Source: Kosakonia sacchari (lineage in GTDB: Bacteria; Pseudomonadota; Gammaproteobacteria; Enterobacterales; Enterobacteriaceae). Taken from it: 64,000 nt of DNA. Positions 47,521 to 61,144 of the stretch are shown in pieces. The stretch spans positions 124,001 through 188,000 of the forward strand of contig FOAY01000003.1 in the NCBI GenBank assembly GCA_900109485.1. The letters run 5' to 3'. The number at the start of each line of letters is the position of its first letter. Positions within the stretch are counted from its first letter, which is position 1. Below the pieces are notes generated by a model. That model saw only the letters and a program-made list of their open reading frames with translations, ran no database searches and had not been told where the DNA came from. Position numbers and translations under genes: made by a program.

Positions 47521-48966
47521 ATGTCATTTGATGCCCTTGGCCTGAATCCGGAAATCCTGCGCGCAATCGCCGAGCAGGGCTATGTTCAGCCGACCCCTAT
47601 TCAGCAGCAGGCGATCCCCGCCGTACTGCAAGGCCGCGACCTGATGGCCAGCGCCCAGACCGGTACCGGTAAAACGGCCGGTTTCACCCTGCCGTTGCTG
47701 CAACTGCTGGTGCAAAACGAGCCGCACGCGAAAGCCCGTCGCCCGGTGCGTGCGCTGATCCTGACGCCAACCCGTGAACTGGCGGCGCAAATCGGTGAAA
47801 ACGTACGCGATTACAGCCAGTATCTGAACATCCGTTCGCTGGTGGTGTTTGGCGGCGTCAGCATCAACCCGCAGATGATGAAACTGCGCGGTGGCGTTGA
47901 TGTGCTGGTAGCTACGCCAGGCCGTTTGCTCGATCTGGAACACCAAAACGCGCTAAAACTCGATAGCGTGGAAATTCTGGTGCTGGATGAAGCCGATCGC
48001 ATGCTGGATATGGGCTTTATCCACGATATTCGCCGCGTGCTGGCAAAACTGCCGCAGCGTCGTCAGAACCTGCTGTTCTCCGCAACCTTCTCCGACGAGA
48101 TCAAAGCGCTGGCGGAAAAGCTGCTGCACAACCCGCTGGAAATTGAAGTGGCGCGCCGCAACACCGCCTCCGAGCAGGTGACTCAGCATGTGCATTTTGT
48201 CGATAAAAAACGTAAGCGTGAGCTGTTGTCGCAGATGATTGGCCAGGGTAACTGGCAACAAGTGCTGGTCTTTACCCGCACCAAGCACGGCGCTAACCAC
48301 CTGGCGGAACAACTGAATAAAGATGGCATCACCAGTGCGGCGATCCACGGCAACAAGAGCCAGGGCGCGCGTACCCGTGCGCTGGCGGATTTCAAATCCG
48401 GGGATATTCGCGTGCTGGTGGCCACGGATATCGCCGCGCGCGGCCTCGACATCGAAGAGTTGCCGCACGTGGTGAACTACGAGCTGCCGAACGTACCGGA
48501 AGATTACGTCCACCGTATCGGCCGTACCGGGCGTGCGGCGGCTACTGGTGAAGCGCTGTCGCTGGTTTGCGTTGATGAACACAAACTGCTGCGCGACATC
48601 GAGCGTCTGCTGAAAAAAGAGATCCCGCGCATTGCCATCGAAGGCTATGAGCCGGATCCGTCAATCAAAGCCGAACCGATCCAGAATGGTCGCGGCCAGG
48701 GCGGCGGTCGTCAGGGTGGTGGTCGCGGGCAGGGCGGCGGTGGTCGTGGTCAGTCCGCGCCGCGTCGCAATGAGGGTGAAGAGCAGAAACCGCGCTCCCC
48801 GCGTCGCACTGACGGTGAAACGCAAAAACCACGTGCTCCACGCCGCAGTGAAGGCGGTTCACGCCGTCTGGATGGTAACGCCCAGCCTGCGCGTGACGGC
48901 CAGGGTAAACCGGCAGGAAACGGCGCACGCCGTCGCCGTCCGCGTAAACCGGCTGCCGCGCAGTAA
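47521..48966 (+). CDS. rhlE: ATP-dependent RNA helicase RhlE
   Basis: A DEAD-box RNA helicase that aids ribosome assembly. The 481-residue protein has the Q motif ([13 protein letters not shown]), Walker [23 protein letters not shown] box ([13 protein letters not shown]), SAT, and the C-terminal helicase motifs [13 protein letters not shown] and [10 protein letters not shown]. The tail from about residue 390 is Arg/Gly-rich and basic, with two related [10 protein letters not shown] / [10 protein letters not shown] repeats. It is about 27 residues longer than E. coli RhlE, all in this tail. The start at 47521 follows a GGAGTTGTT ribosome region. Confidence 0.96.
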   Translation: MSFDALGLNPEILRAIAEQGYVQPTPIQQQAIPAVLQGRDLMASAQTGTGKTAGFTLPLLQLLVQNEPHAKARRPVRALILTPTRELAAQIGENVRDYSQYLNIRSLVVFGGVSINPQMMKLRGGVDVLVATPGRLLDLEHQNALKLDSVEILVLDEADRMLDMGFIHDIRRVLAKLPQRRQNLLFSATFSDEIKALAEKLLHNPLEIEVARRNTASEQVTQHVHFVDKKRKRELLSQMIGQGNWQQVLVFTRTKHGANHLAEQLNKDGITSAAIHGNKSQGARTRALADFKSGDIRVLVATDIAARGLDIEELPHVVNYELPNVPEDYVHRIGRTGRAAATGEALSLVCVDEHKLLRDIERLLKKEIPRIAIEGYEPDPSIKAEPIQNGRGQGGGRQGGGRGQGGGGRGQSAPRRNEGEEQKPRSPRRTDGETQKPRAPRRSEGGSRRLDGNAQPARDGQGKPAGNGARRRRPRKPAAAQ

Positions 48967-48975
48967 CGCATTTTG

Positions 48976-49002
48976 CAGGCCGGATACACCTTATCCGGCA
49001 AT
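48976..49002. repeat. Single REP-like palindrome after rhlE
   Basis: GGCCGGAT and ATCCGGC arms flank ACACCTT just past the rhlE stop, a typical REP core, immediately upstream of the terminator hairpin. Confidence 0.65.
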
Positions 49003-49045
49003 CGACGCCGCCAGCGGGCAATGTACCCGCTGGCGGCGTCGTTTT
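49003..49045 (+). terminator. Terminator of rhlE with 16-bp perfect stem
   Basis: CGACGCCGCCAGCGGG (49003-49018) pairs perfectly with CCCGCTGGCGGCGTCG (49026-49041) around a 7-base loop, followed by TTTT. Confidence 0.92.
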
Positions 49046-49046
49046 A

Positions 49047-50012
49047 TCAGGCTTGCGAGCGGCGATTAACGCGCGCCAGCCAGGCCTGACGCGTTTCCCG
49101 CGCCCGCTGTGCAACCTCAGCCTGCGGATCGGAATTAAAGCCGTGGTAAGCGCCAGGCCAGATATTCATCTCCACAGCCACACCCGCCTGAATCAGCCGT
49201 TGTGCCCACGCCATATTCTCATCGAGAAACAGATCCAGCGTGCCGACGCCAATCCATGTCGGCGGCAAACCCGCCAGATCGCGTGCCCGCGCCGGAGCAG
49301 CATAAGGCGAAACCTCTTCGCTACCCGGCTCGCAGCCCAACAGCGCGCGCCAGCCAAAGTCGTTATTCTCCCGCGTCCAGATAAATTCCCCGGTTGCCGG
49401 GTTCAGGTCGGTGTTGGTGACCGTGCGGTCATCGAGCATCGGGAACATCAGATTCTGAAATGCCAGTGCAGGCCCGTGGCGATCCCGCGCCAGCAGCGCC
49501 AGCCCGGCGGCAACGCCTGCCCCCGCACTGTCGCCCATCAAACCAATATTGTTTGCATCGATACCCAGTTCCGCCGCGTGCTCCGCCATCCACACCAGCG
49601 CGGCGTAGCAATCCATCAGCGAACCCGGAAAGCGGGTTTCCGGCGACAGGCGATAATCCACCGACACCACCACGCAGTCATGGCGCGCTGCTGTCGGTCG
49701 CGTCAGCGACAGAGATTGCTCGGGGCTGCCAAGCAGATGGCCGCCACCGTGGATATGCAAAATCCCCATACGATTAGCGCGTGGCATTGCCGGGGCGATA
49801 ATGCGCACCCGAACCGGCGGTTCGCCGTCGATGCCTTCAATAGTGCGCTCGCTCATCTCCAGCGCTAAGCCATCATCAAGTTGCATAGCCGCCAGCGCGG
49901 CCTGCTGACGCTGCGCGCGTAAGGCGGGCAGGGCATCGGCGTTGAGCGTAGCGGGTGTCCAGGATTCCAGCGCGGGACGAAGTTCGGGGTCAACCAAATG
50001 CCATGTGCTCAT
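49047..50012 (-). CDS. Alpha/beta-hydrolase (HSL-family esterase)
   Basis: A 321-residue esterase of the hormone-sensitive lipase group (acetyl esterase-like). The oxyanion-hole motif HGGGH (88-92), nucleophile elbow GDSAG with Ser162, an acidic catalytic candidate in GTLDLFLDE and the histidine in AYHGF near the C-terminus complete the triad. There is no signal peptide, so it is probably cytosolic. The ATG at 50012 (MSTWHLVDPELRPAL) has AAGG upstream; the frame extension to 50162 crosses a REP array. It is convergent with rhlE, and no E. coli K-12 gene lies here. The natural substrate is unknown; short-chain acyl esters are likely. Confidence 0.85.
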   Translation of the reverse strand: MSTWHLVDPELRPALESWTPATLNADALPALRAQRQQAALAAMQLDDGLALEMSERTIEGIDGEPPVRVRIIAPAMPRANRMGILHIHGGGHLLGSPEQSLSLTRPTAARHDCVVVSVDYRLSPETRFPGSLMDCYAALVWMAEHAAELGIDANNIGLMGDSAGAGVAAGLALLARDRHGPALAFQNLMFPMLDDRTVTNTDLNPATGEFIWTRENNDFGWRALLGCEPGSEEVSPYAAPARARDLAGLPPTWIGVGTLDLFLDENMAWAQRLIQAGVAVEMNIWPGAYHGFNSDPQAEVAQRARETRQAWLARVNRRSQA

Positions 50013-50047
50013 AGGTACCTTGTCTAAGCCAGAAAATGTCTGGTGCG

Positions 50048-50150
50048 GCCGGATTGCCGGGTGGCGCTGACGCTTACCCGGCCTACAAACCCTGCCAGCA
50101 TCTTGCTGAAACGGCGCAGACCGGATAAGGCGAAGCCGCCATCCGGCGCC
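50048..50150. repeat. BIME (paired REP elements)
   Basis: Two REP-type palindromes lie in opposite orientation: GGATTGCCGGGTGGCGCTGA with TACCCGGCCTAC (50051-50086) and CCGGATAAGGCGAAGCCGCC with ATCCGGC (50121-50147). They fill the gap between the esterase gene and the beta-glucoside operon. Confidence 0.8.
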
Positions 50151-50186
50151 AATCAACCGCACGGGAACATAATGCGAGCCTCAACC

Positions 50187-54910
<4,724 letters not shown>

Positions 54911-54990
54911 GATAATTCCTCCAGACTGACGCCCGCATTGCCGGCATCATCCACAATCACCGGCTTTACGCCGATACCTTGTTTCCTCTG

Positions 54991-55019
54991 GGGTTTGCCT
55001 GATTGAACAGTAACAAGCC
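54991..55019 (-). promoter_or_regulatory. RAT antiterminator site between bglG and bglF
   Basis: The minus strand reads GGCTTGTTACTG, six bases, CAGGCAAACCC, matching the ribonucleic antiterminator bound by BglG/LicT. Unlike the site upstream of bglG, no complementary arm with a T tract follows, so the terminator partner is not visible. Confidence 0.75.
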
Positions 55020-55091
55020 TGGACGGAATCTAAACACTATCCTTCGGGCTGCCGCTTTGTTGGTTGCGGCTACGCGAATGATTTATATAAA

Positions 55092-55934
55092 CTAATTGGG
55101 TTCTTCCCGCTGCACGACGTTTTCGATATGCACGGTCAGATAGAGCTTTTCCGAGTTGCTCATGGTGTGGTGATAATTTTTGCCGACAAACTCATTGATG
55201 GCATCGACGCATTTCAGGGTGGTCTGATAGCGGCGCTGTACCATGGCAAATAACTCTTCGTCGTCATTATTTAACACCACCCCATCAATCACCCGCTGGG
55301 CGAAAAATTTTAAATGGGTAATGAAACGTTGGTAATTCAGGCTGTGCTCGTCGAGCGGCAGGCTAAAAAAGTATTTAACGATATTCTGTAATTGATAAAT
55401 AAGCCGCGTGATTTGCGTGGTTTTTCCCATACTGTCGTTCAGCCCGGCATTCACTATATGTAGCGCAATACTGCAGGCTTCGCTGTCAGGTAATAATTGC
55501 CCGGTACGTGCCATCACCATACCAATCGCCTGGCGACCAAGGGCATATTCAGCGGTATAAAAATGGCGCACTTCCCACTCCAGCGGATTCGGCAATGGCT
55601 CATGTTTTTCATTGCGTTGCAGCGCGAAATGGAGATGGTCGGCTAGCGTGACGTACAGGCCTTCGCTTAATTTGTGTGATAACTGGCTGCGGGCCAGCGT
55701 GACAATGTCGGCGGTCAGTTGCACTATTTCGACAGGCACTTCGCTAATCAGATCTTTAAACCGGGCCGAGACCTGCGAATCCTGCAAATGGAATATTTTT
55801 TCGATGGCTTGCTCGTTAACGATGGCGCCGTTCTGCGTATTAAAACCCAGCCCTCGCCCGGTCAGAATAACCTCAAAGCCATGATCGTCGATGGCGCTGA
55901 CCACGTTATTATTTAAGATTTGTTTGACCAGCAT
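55092..55934 (-). CDS. bglG: BglG/LicT-family transcriptional antiterminator
   Basis: A 280-residue RNA-binding antiterminator for the beta-glucoside operon. It has an N-terminal CAT RNA-binding domain (MLVKQILNNNVVSAIDDHG to about 55) and two PTS regulation domains: PRD1 (about 70-165, with His in ADHLHFAL and YALGRQAIGMV) and PRD2 (about 175-280, with His in LDEHSLNYQRFITHLKFF and LYLTVHIENV). Non-phosphorylated dimers would bind the RAT sites and prevent termination. The ATG at 55934 is preceded by GCAGGAG; the 15-codon extension runs into the leader terminator. The symbol denotes the family. Confidence 0.93.
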   Translation of the reverse strand: MLVKQILNNNVVSAIDDHGFEVILTGRGLGFNTQNGAIVNEQAIEKIFHLQDSQVSARFKDLISEVPVEIVQLTADIVTLARSQLSHKLSEGLYVTLADHLHFALQRNEKHEPLPNPLEWEVRHFYTAEYALGRQAIGMVMARTGQLLPDSEACSIALHIVNAGLNDSMGKTTQITRLIYQLQNIVKYFFSLPLDEHSLNYQRFITHLKFFAQRVIDGVVLNNDDEELFAMVQRRYQTTLKCVDAINEFVGKNYHHTMSNSEKLYLTVHIENVVQREEPN

Positions 55935-55951
55935 CGCTAACTCCTGCAAAC

Positions 55952-56022
55952 AAAAACGGGCAAAACGTAAATACAGCAACGGACATCATCTGTCCTTGTT
56001 CTCTGCATTTAGGTTTTGCCCG
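55952..56022 (-). terminator. Leader attenuator of the beta-glucoside operon
   Basis: On the minus strand CGGGCAAAAC (plus 56013-56022) pairs perfectly with GTTTTGCCCG (plus 55957-55966), followed by TTTTT. Pairing continues inward (TAAATGCAG with CTGTATTTA) after one mismatch. The 5' arm is shared with the RAT, so the two structures exclude each other. Confidence 0.9.
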
Positions 56023-56038
56023 ATATTCGGTAACAAGC
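56012..56038 (-). promoter_or_regulatory. RAT antiterminator site upstream of bglG
   Basis: The minus strand reads GCTTGTTACC, six bases, CGGGCAAAACC, a typical RAT. Its 3' end overlaps the attenuator stem, so BglG binding would free transcription of bglG-bglF and the glucosidases. A possible promoter (TTGATC, 17 bases, TAGTTT) lies just upstream. Confidence 0.88.
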
Positions 56039-56230
56039 GTAATGCAGCTAAAAACTAGCATTGCCCTGCTAAATGATCAACGCGCTATATAGAGTACTTA
56101 TGAATGGATCTGCTAATTTGTGATCCGCCCGGCGAAAAATATCCTGTATTGCAGAGGCGGGAAATGGGTTTCCGCGGCCGCTTCCAGAATGGCAAAAAGG
56201 GTTACCCAGCGGGCGCTAAAAATGCCACAA

Positions 56231-56250
56231 TAGTGGCTGTTTATACAGTA
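56231..56250 (+). promoter_or_regulatory. LexA box of dinG
   Basis: TAGTGGCTGTTTATACAGTA has a perfect right half (ACAGTA) and a weak left half. It is one base from the E. coli dinG box as I recall it and lies 15 bases before the start codon. Confidence 0.8.
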
Positions 56251-56264
56251 TTTCAGGTCTCTTC

Positions 56265-58418
56265 ATGGCTCTTACCGCCGCGCTAAAAGCGCAGATCGCC
56301 GCCTGGTATAAGGCGTTGCAACAACAGATCCCGGACTTTATTCCCCGTGCGCCGCAGCGGCAGATGATTGCTGATGTCGCAAAAACGCTGGCGGGTGAAG
56401 AGGGCCGGCATCTGGCGATCGAAGCGCCGACCGGCGTCGGGAAAACGCTCTCTTATTTAATTCCGGGCATTGCTATTGCGCGCGAAGAGCAAAAAACGCT
56501 GGTGGTCAGTACCGCCAACGTGGCGTTGCAGGATCAGATCTACAGTAAAGACCTGCCGCTGCTGCGCAAAATTATTCCCGATTTACGTTTTACCGCAGCG
56601 TTTGGCCGTGGGCGCTATGTCTGCCCGCGCAATCTGGCCGCGCTGGCCAGCAGCGAACCGGACCAGCAGGATCTGCTGGCGTTCCTTGATGATGAGCTGA
56701 CGCCGGGCAGCAAAGAGGAACAGAAGCAGTGCGCGACGCTGAAAGCCGATCTCGACAGCTATAAATGGGACGGTCTGCGCGATCACACCGATAAAGCCAT
56801 CAGCGATGATTTATGGCGTCGCCTCAGTACCGATAAAGCCAGCTGTCTGAACCGCAACTGCCACTACTACCGGGAATGCCCGTTCTTCGTTGCGCGGCGT
56901 GAAATTCAGGAAGCGGAAGTGGTGGTGGCGAACCATGCGCTGGTGATGGCGGCGCTGGAGAGCGAAGCCGTCTTACCGGAGCCAAAAAACCTGCTGCTGG
57001 TACTGGATGAAGGCCATCATCTGCCGGATGTGGCGCGCGATGCGCTGGAGATGAGCGCCGAAATAACGGCGTCCTGGTATCAGCTACAGCTCGACTTATT
57101 TACCCGGCTGGTGGCGACATGCCTGGAGCAGTTCCGGCCGAAAACCCTGCCGCCGCTGGCGACGCCGGAGCGGCTCAACGCCCACTGCGAAGAGCTGTTC
57201 GGGCTGATTTCATCATTGAATAACATGCTCAACCTCTATCTTCCTGCCGGCCAGGAAGCTGAATACCGCTTTGCTATGGGCGAGCTGCCGGATGAGGTGA
57301 TGGCGATTTGTCAGCGGCTGGCGAAGCTAACGGAAATGCTGCGCGGGCTGGCGGAGCTGTTCCTCAACGATTTAAGCGAAAAGACCGGTAGCCACGACAT
57401 TGTGCGTTTGCACCGGGTTATCCTGCAAATGAACCGTGCGTTGGGCATGTTTGAAAGCCAGAGCAAACTCTGGCGGCTGGCCTCGATGGTGCAGGCTTCC
57501 GGCGCGCCGGTATCGAAATGGGCGACGCGCGAAGTGCGTGAAGGGCAGTTGCATCTGCTGTTCCACTGCGTGGGCATTCGCGTCAGCGATCAGCTGGAGA
57601 AGCTGCTGTGGCGCAGCGTGCCGCATATTGTTATCACTTCCGCCACGCTGAGGTCGCTGAACAGTTTTAATCGCCTGCAAGAGATGAGCGGCCTGAAAGA
57701 GAAAGCGGGCGACCGCTTTGTCTCGCTCGATTCGCCTTTCAATCACGTCGAGCAGGGGAAGATTGTTATCCCGCAAATGCGCTACGAACCGCTGATTGAA
57801 AATGAAGAGCAGCATATCGCCGAAATGGCGACCTGGTTTCGTGAGCAGGTGGAAAGTAAAGCCCATCCCGGCATGCTGGTGCTGTTCGCCAGCCAGCGCG
57901 CAATGCAGCTGTTTTTAAGTTACGTGGCGGATCTACGCCTGCTGCTATTGGTGCAGGGCGATCAGCCGCGCTACCGGCTGGTGGAGCTGCACCGTAAGCG
58001 GATCGACGCGGGCGAGCGCAGCGTGCTGGTAGGCCTGCAATCCTTCGCCGAAGGGCTTGATCTAAAAGGCGATTATCTGACGCAGGTGCATATTCATAAA
58101 ATCGCTTTTCCGCCGATTGATAGCCCGGTGGTGATCACCGAAGGCGAATGGCTGAAGAGCCTCAACCGTTATCCGTTTGAAGTACAGAGTTTGCCCAGCG
58201 CCTCGTTTAATCTTATCCAGCAGGTCGGCAGGCTTATCCGCAGCCACGGCTGTCGCGGTGAAGTGGTGATTTACGATAAGCGCCTGCTGACCAAAAGCTA
58301 CGGAAAACGTCTGCTTGATGCGCTGCCAGTGTTTCCTATTTCCCAACCGGCAATGCCGGACGTTATAGTGAAGAAACCAGTGAAAAAACCAGAACAAAAG
58401 CGCCGCAGGCGCCGTTAA
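56265..58418 (+). CDS. dinG: SOS-induced ATP-dependent DNA helicase DinG
   Basis: An XPD-like iron-sulfur 5'-3' helicase that removes R-loops and helps replication pass transcription complexes. The 717-residue protein has Walker A APTGVGKT (54-61), [4Fe-4S] ligands Cys120, Cys194, Cys199 and Cys205, the DEGH box at 248-251, and C-terminal helicase motifs (VTSATL-like ITSATLRSLN, QQVGRLIRS). A basic tail (KKPEQKRRRRR) ends the protein. The length matches E. coli (716). SOS control is expected through the upstream LexA box. ybiB follows by 25 bases. Confidence 0.97.
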   Translation: MALTAALKAQIAAWYKALQQQIPDFIPRAPQRQMIADVAKTLAGEEGRHLAIEAPTGVGKTLSYLIPGIAIAREEQKTLVVSTANVALQDQIYSKDLPLLRKIIPDLRFTAAFGRGRYVCPRNLAALASSEPDQQDLLAFLDDELTPGSKEEQKQCATLKADLDSYKWDGLRDHTDKAISDDLWRRLSTDKASCLNRNCHYYRECPFFVARREIQEAEVVVANHALVMAALESEAVLPEPKNLLLVLDEGHHLPDVARDALEMSAEITASWYQLQLDLFTRLVATCLEQFRPKTLPPLATPERLNAHCEELFGLISSLNNMLNLYLPAGQEAEYRFAMGELPDEVMAICQRLAKLTEMLRGLAELFLNDLSEKTGSHDIVRLHRVILQMNRALGMFESQSKLWRLASMVQASGAPVSKWATREVREGQLHLLFHCVGIRVSDQLEKLLWRSVPHIVITSATLRSLNSFNRLQEMSGLKEKAGDRFVSLDSPFNHVEQGKIVIPQMRYEPLIENEEQHIAEMATWFREQVESKAHPGMLVLFASQRAMQLFLSYVADLRLLLLVQGDQPRYRLVELHRKRIDAGERSVLVGLQSFAEGLDLKGDYLTQVHIHKIAFPPIDSPVVITEGEWLKSLNRYPFEVQSLPSASFNLIQQVGRLIRSHGCRGEVVIYDKRLLTKSYGKRLLDALPVFPISQPAMPDVIVKKPVKKPEQKRRRRR

Positions 58419-58443
58419 TGATGTGAGCATGTGAGGAACTGTC

Positions 58444-59409
58444 ATGGATTACCGTAAAGTTATCAAAGAGATTGGTCGCGGAAAGAACCACGCCCGGGAT
58501 CTGGATATTGACACCGCGCGTGGTCTCTATGCGCAGATGCTGAACGGCGACGTGCCGGATCTGGAGATGGGCGGCATTCTGATTGCGCTGCGCATTAAAG
58601 GTGAAGGCGAGGCGGAAATGCGCGGCTTCTACGAGGCGATGCAGCAGCACACGCTGGCGCTGACGCCGCCGGTGGCCAAACCGATGCCGATTGTTATTCC
58701 CAGCTATAACGGCGCGCGCAAACAGCCCAATCTCACGCCATTGTTGGCTATTCTGCTGAATAAGCTCGGTTTCCCGGTGCTGGTGCACGGTGTCAGCGCC
58801 GATCCCACACGCGTGATCAGCGAAAGTATTTTCACCCTGTTGGGCATTGAGCCGACGCTGCACGCCGGGCAGGCGCAGGCGAAGCTGGAAGGTCATCATC
58901 CGGTCTTTATGCCGGTGCATGCGCTCTGTCCGCCGCTGGAAAAACAACTGGCGATGCGCTGGCGCATGGGCGTGCGCAACAGCGCGCACACGCTGGCGAA
59001 GCTGGTCACCCCGTTTAAAGCCGACGCGGCGCTGCGTTTATCCAGCGTTTCTCATCCCGAATACCTTACGCGGGTGGGGAAATTTTTCGCCGACATCGGT
59101 GGCCGTGCGCTGCTGATGGCGGGGACGGAAGGGGAAGTATATGCGAACCCGCAGCGCTGCCCGCAGATCAACCTGATTGACGCGGCAGGCGAGCGGATCC
59201 TTTTTGCGCGCAACGATGCTGCTGAGCAGGTCGCGCTGGAGGGCGTGGCAAAGGATGCAGAAAGCACGGCTCGCTGGATCGAACACTGTCTTGCCGGGCG
59301 CGAAGCGATACCGGAGTCATTAAAAATTCAGCTGGCCTGTTGCCTGGTGGCAACCGGAGAAAGTGCGACGCTGGAAGAAGGGCTGGCGCGGGTCGCGCAA
59401 AGTTTTTAA
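58444..59409 (+). CDS. ybiB: YbiB, TrpD2-like nucleic-acid-binding protein
   Basis: A 321-residue member of the glycosyltransferase family 3 fold (anthranilate phosphoribosyltransferase-like, TrpD2 group). The E. coli protein is not a phosphoribosyltransferase but binds DNA and RNA, and it is co-expressed with dinG under SOS control. Segments such as IPSYNGARKQPNLTPLLAILL, LVHGVSADPTRV and RMGVRNSAHTLAKL are family-typical. A TGAGGA ribosome site precedes the ATG, which is 25 bases after dinG. Confidence 0.94.
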   Translation: MDYRKVIKEIGRGKNHARDLDIDTARGLYAQMLNGDVPDLEMGGILIALRIKGEGEAEMRGFYEAMQQHTLALTPPVAKPMPIVIPSYNGARKQPNLTPLLAILLNKLGFPVLVHGVSADPTRVISESIFTLLGIEPTLHAGQAQAKLEGHHPVFMPVHALCPPLEKQLAMRWRMGVRNSAHTLAKLVTPFKADAALRLSSVSHPEYLTRVGKFFADIGGRALLMAGTEGEVYANPQRCPQINLIDAAGERILFARNDAAEQVALEGVAKDAESTARWIEHCLAGREAIPESLKIQLACCLVATGESATLEEGLARVAQSF

Positions 59410-59411
59410 GC

Positions 59412-59442
59412 AAAAAAAAGCCCGTCACAATCCAGGACGGGC
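59412..59442 (-). terminator. Terminator of ybiJ
   Basis: On the minus strand GCCCGTC and GACGGGC (59420-59442) form a 7-bp stem with a 9-base loop, followed by eight T. On the plus strand it lies 10 bases after the ybiB stop but lacks a T tract. Confidence 0.88.
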
Positions 59443-59525
59443 AAAAACAGGGTAACAACAGGGTCAATGAGGGTGGAGCATCCCGGCAGAGGGTTAATTT
59501 GCCGGGGGGTACAACTTCAGTTGGG

Positions 59526-59786
59526 TTATTTGTAGATAACCGCGGTGCCGCTCAGTTTGTTATTACCGGCAGCAGAGATGATGCTATAGCCGCTGGCGCC
59601 AGCAGCCTGCGCTTTAGCAGCCAGTTTGGCTTCCAGACCGTCCAGCGTGGTTGCGCCGTGAGCAGAAACAACACCGATTTTGTCCAGGCTTTCGGCCTGT
59701 GCGGCAGTCACGGACTGGGCAGCAAAGGCACCGAAAGAGAGGGTAGAAAGCGCGATAGCAGCAACAGCATATTTAATGGTTTTCAT
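59526..59786 (-). CDS. ybiJ: DUF1471 (BhsA/McbA-family) periplasmic protein YbiJ
   Basis: An 86-residue small secreted protein of the DUF1471 family, whose members respond to stress and biofilm conditions; the role of YbiJ is unknown. A signal peptide (MKTIKYAVAAIALSTLSFG, cleavage near AFA-A at residue 22) precedes the compact domain with the typical IGVVSAHGATTLDGLEAKLA and GASGYSIISAAGNNKLSGTA pattern. The start at 59786 gives the E. coli length. The upstream gap to ybiI (59787-60071, 285 bases) is AT-rich and holds its promoter but no other gene I can support. Confidence 0.94.
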   Translation of the reverse strand: MKTIKYAVAAIALSTLSFGAFAAQSVTAAQAESLDKIGVVSAHGATTLDGLEAKLAAKAQAAGASGYSIISAAGNNKLSGTAVIYK

Positions 59787-60071
59787 AGTCAATTTCTCGC
59801 AGGTTATTCTGTGTTGGGGACGTTGTTCCGTCGATGTGATAAGTATCACGGTTTTTCACAAGAGATAAAATCGAAGAGAATTGACGACCTTATTCTAAAA
59901 AATTGAACAAGATCTAGCTGTTTGATTTGAAAGGATTTTACGCAAGAAAAAAGGACGTCTGTCAGCAGGTCAGCGCAGCGGGCAATTTTGCGGCACATTT
60001 TGCTACTTTCACGGCGGGATTTTGTGGATGTAAAGGCAACCGCTTGCGCTGGTTACAAACGTCAGGAAAGG

Positions 60072-60338
60072 TCAACGTAGCTGGCTATCCTTAGAACCTC
60101 TGAGATTATATCCTGAAAATGTAGAGTTATGTAAATCTTTCTCCTGCTGGCAGGTGACGCATAAGCGCACCCCGGGAATCGCTTTACGACGCGCTTCCGG
60201 AATCGGTTCGCCACACTCTTCGCAGATCAGCAGACTTTCGCCGTGGGGTAAATCACGGCGGGCGCGCGCCACGGCATCGTCAATGGTACTGTCGATCTGC
60301 TGCTGTACTGCACCGTCATTTGCCCAGCCTGAAGCCAT
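60072..60338 (-). CDS. ybiI: DksA/TraR-type C4 zinc-finger protein YbiI
   Basis: An 88-residue protein with a DksA-like zinc finger: Cys39, Cys42, Cys60 and Cys63 (ICEECGEP and LCVTCQQEK) after an N-terminal helical part. It is shorter than DksA and lacks its long coiled coil; a TraR-like effect on RNA polymerase is possible but unproven. Two ATG codons are adjacent; the second (60338) is preferred because AGGAGG is 6 bases upstream and the E. coli protein begins MASGW. Confidence 0.93.
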   Translation of the reverse strand: MASGWANDGAVQQQIDSTIDDAVARARRDLPHGESLLICEECGEPIPEARRKAIPGVRLCVTCQQEKDLHNSTFSGYNLRGSKDSQLR

Positions 60339-60433
60339 CATTGCCTCCTTAGTTGCCCTGGCGTAATTATAGCAAATGCCCGGTGGCAACGGGTTGCCAG
60401 CGGGATATCCCAGGCCTGGACAGGTAAACGGGG

Positions 60434-61048
60434 TTAGCGGTTATCCGGGCGGATCAAATCAAAGCGTTGCGCTTCACTGATCCCGTAATAGGCAGACGGG
60501 CCGCCGGCGCGCAGCACAGGTTGTGCTTTCGCGGTCTGATAAATGCCGTTTTCCAGCAGCGATTCATCAATGTGTACCGCGACCACTTCGCCCAGCACCA
60601 GCCAGCTATCGATGGCGCTGCCATCGGCGGCGGTCAGTTGAATACACTGGGAGAGACGGCACTCGAAATTGACCGGGCTTTCCGCCACGCGCGGCGCGCT
60701 GACGATACGACCGGCAACGGGCGTCAGGCCTGCACGGGTAAACTCATCTTCGCCGTGGGGCAGCGACGCGGAGGTTTCATTCATCCGCACCGCTAAATCG
60801 CGGGTCGTCAGGTTCCAGACAAACTCTTTGGTTTCAGTGATATTGCGTACGCTATCTTTCCAGCCGCTGCTGGCGAAACCGATAATCGGCGGGCGATAAT
60901 TGAAACAGTTAAAGAAACTGTACGGCGCAAGATTTCGCTGGCCTTTGCCATCCAGCGAGGCAATCCAGCCGATAGGGCGCGGGCCAATAATCGCGTTCAG
61001 CGGATCGTGCGGCAGGCCGTGGCCTTTCGCCGGTTCATAAAAATACAT
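60434..61048 (-). CDS. Flavin reductase-like (FMN-binding split-barrel) protein
   Basis: A 204-residue protein with a flavin reductase-like domain, related to the reductase components of two-component monooxygenases and to DIM6/NTAB-type proteins. The N-terminal IIGPRPIGWIASLDGKGQRN and NLAPYSFFNCFNYRPPIIGF are the FMN-binding motifs, and DSVRNITETKEFVWNL fits the family. There is no signal peptide or membrane helix. The gene stands alone, 95 bases beyond ybiI and divergent from rlmF. The partner enzyme and substrate are unknown. Not at this position in E. coli K-12 as far as I recall. Confidence 0.82.
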   Translation of the reverse strand: MYFYEPAKGHGLPHDPLNAIIGPRPIGWIASLDGKGQRNLAPYSFFNCFNYRPPIIGFASSGWKDSVRNITETKEFVWNLTTRDLAVRMNETSASLPHGEDEFTRAGLTPVAGRIVSAPRVAESPVNFECRLSQCIQLTAADGSAIDSWLVLGEVVAVHIDESLLENGIYQTAKAQPVLRAGGPSAYYGISEAQRFDLIRPDNR

Positions 61049-61144
61049 AGCGTTTCCAGGTTGTCAGACAAGTTTCTTCAGCCTCACTTATTTACCCGGC
61101 CAACGTCAACGGGTATCTTACGCCGCTGCTAACAGGAGAAAGCC

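Noticed and set aside
56104-56286. 60-codon plus-strand frame upstream of dinG
   Set aside because: It runs across the LexA box and the dinG start with no recognisable domain.
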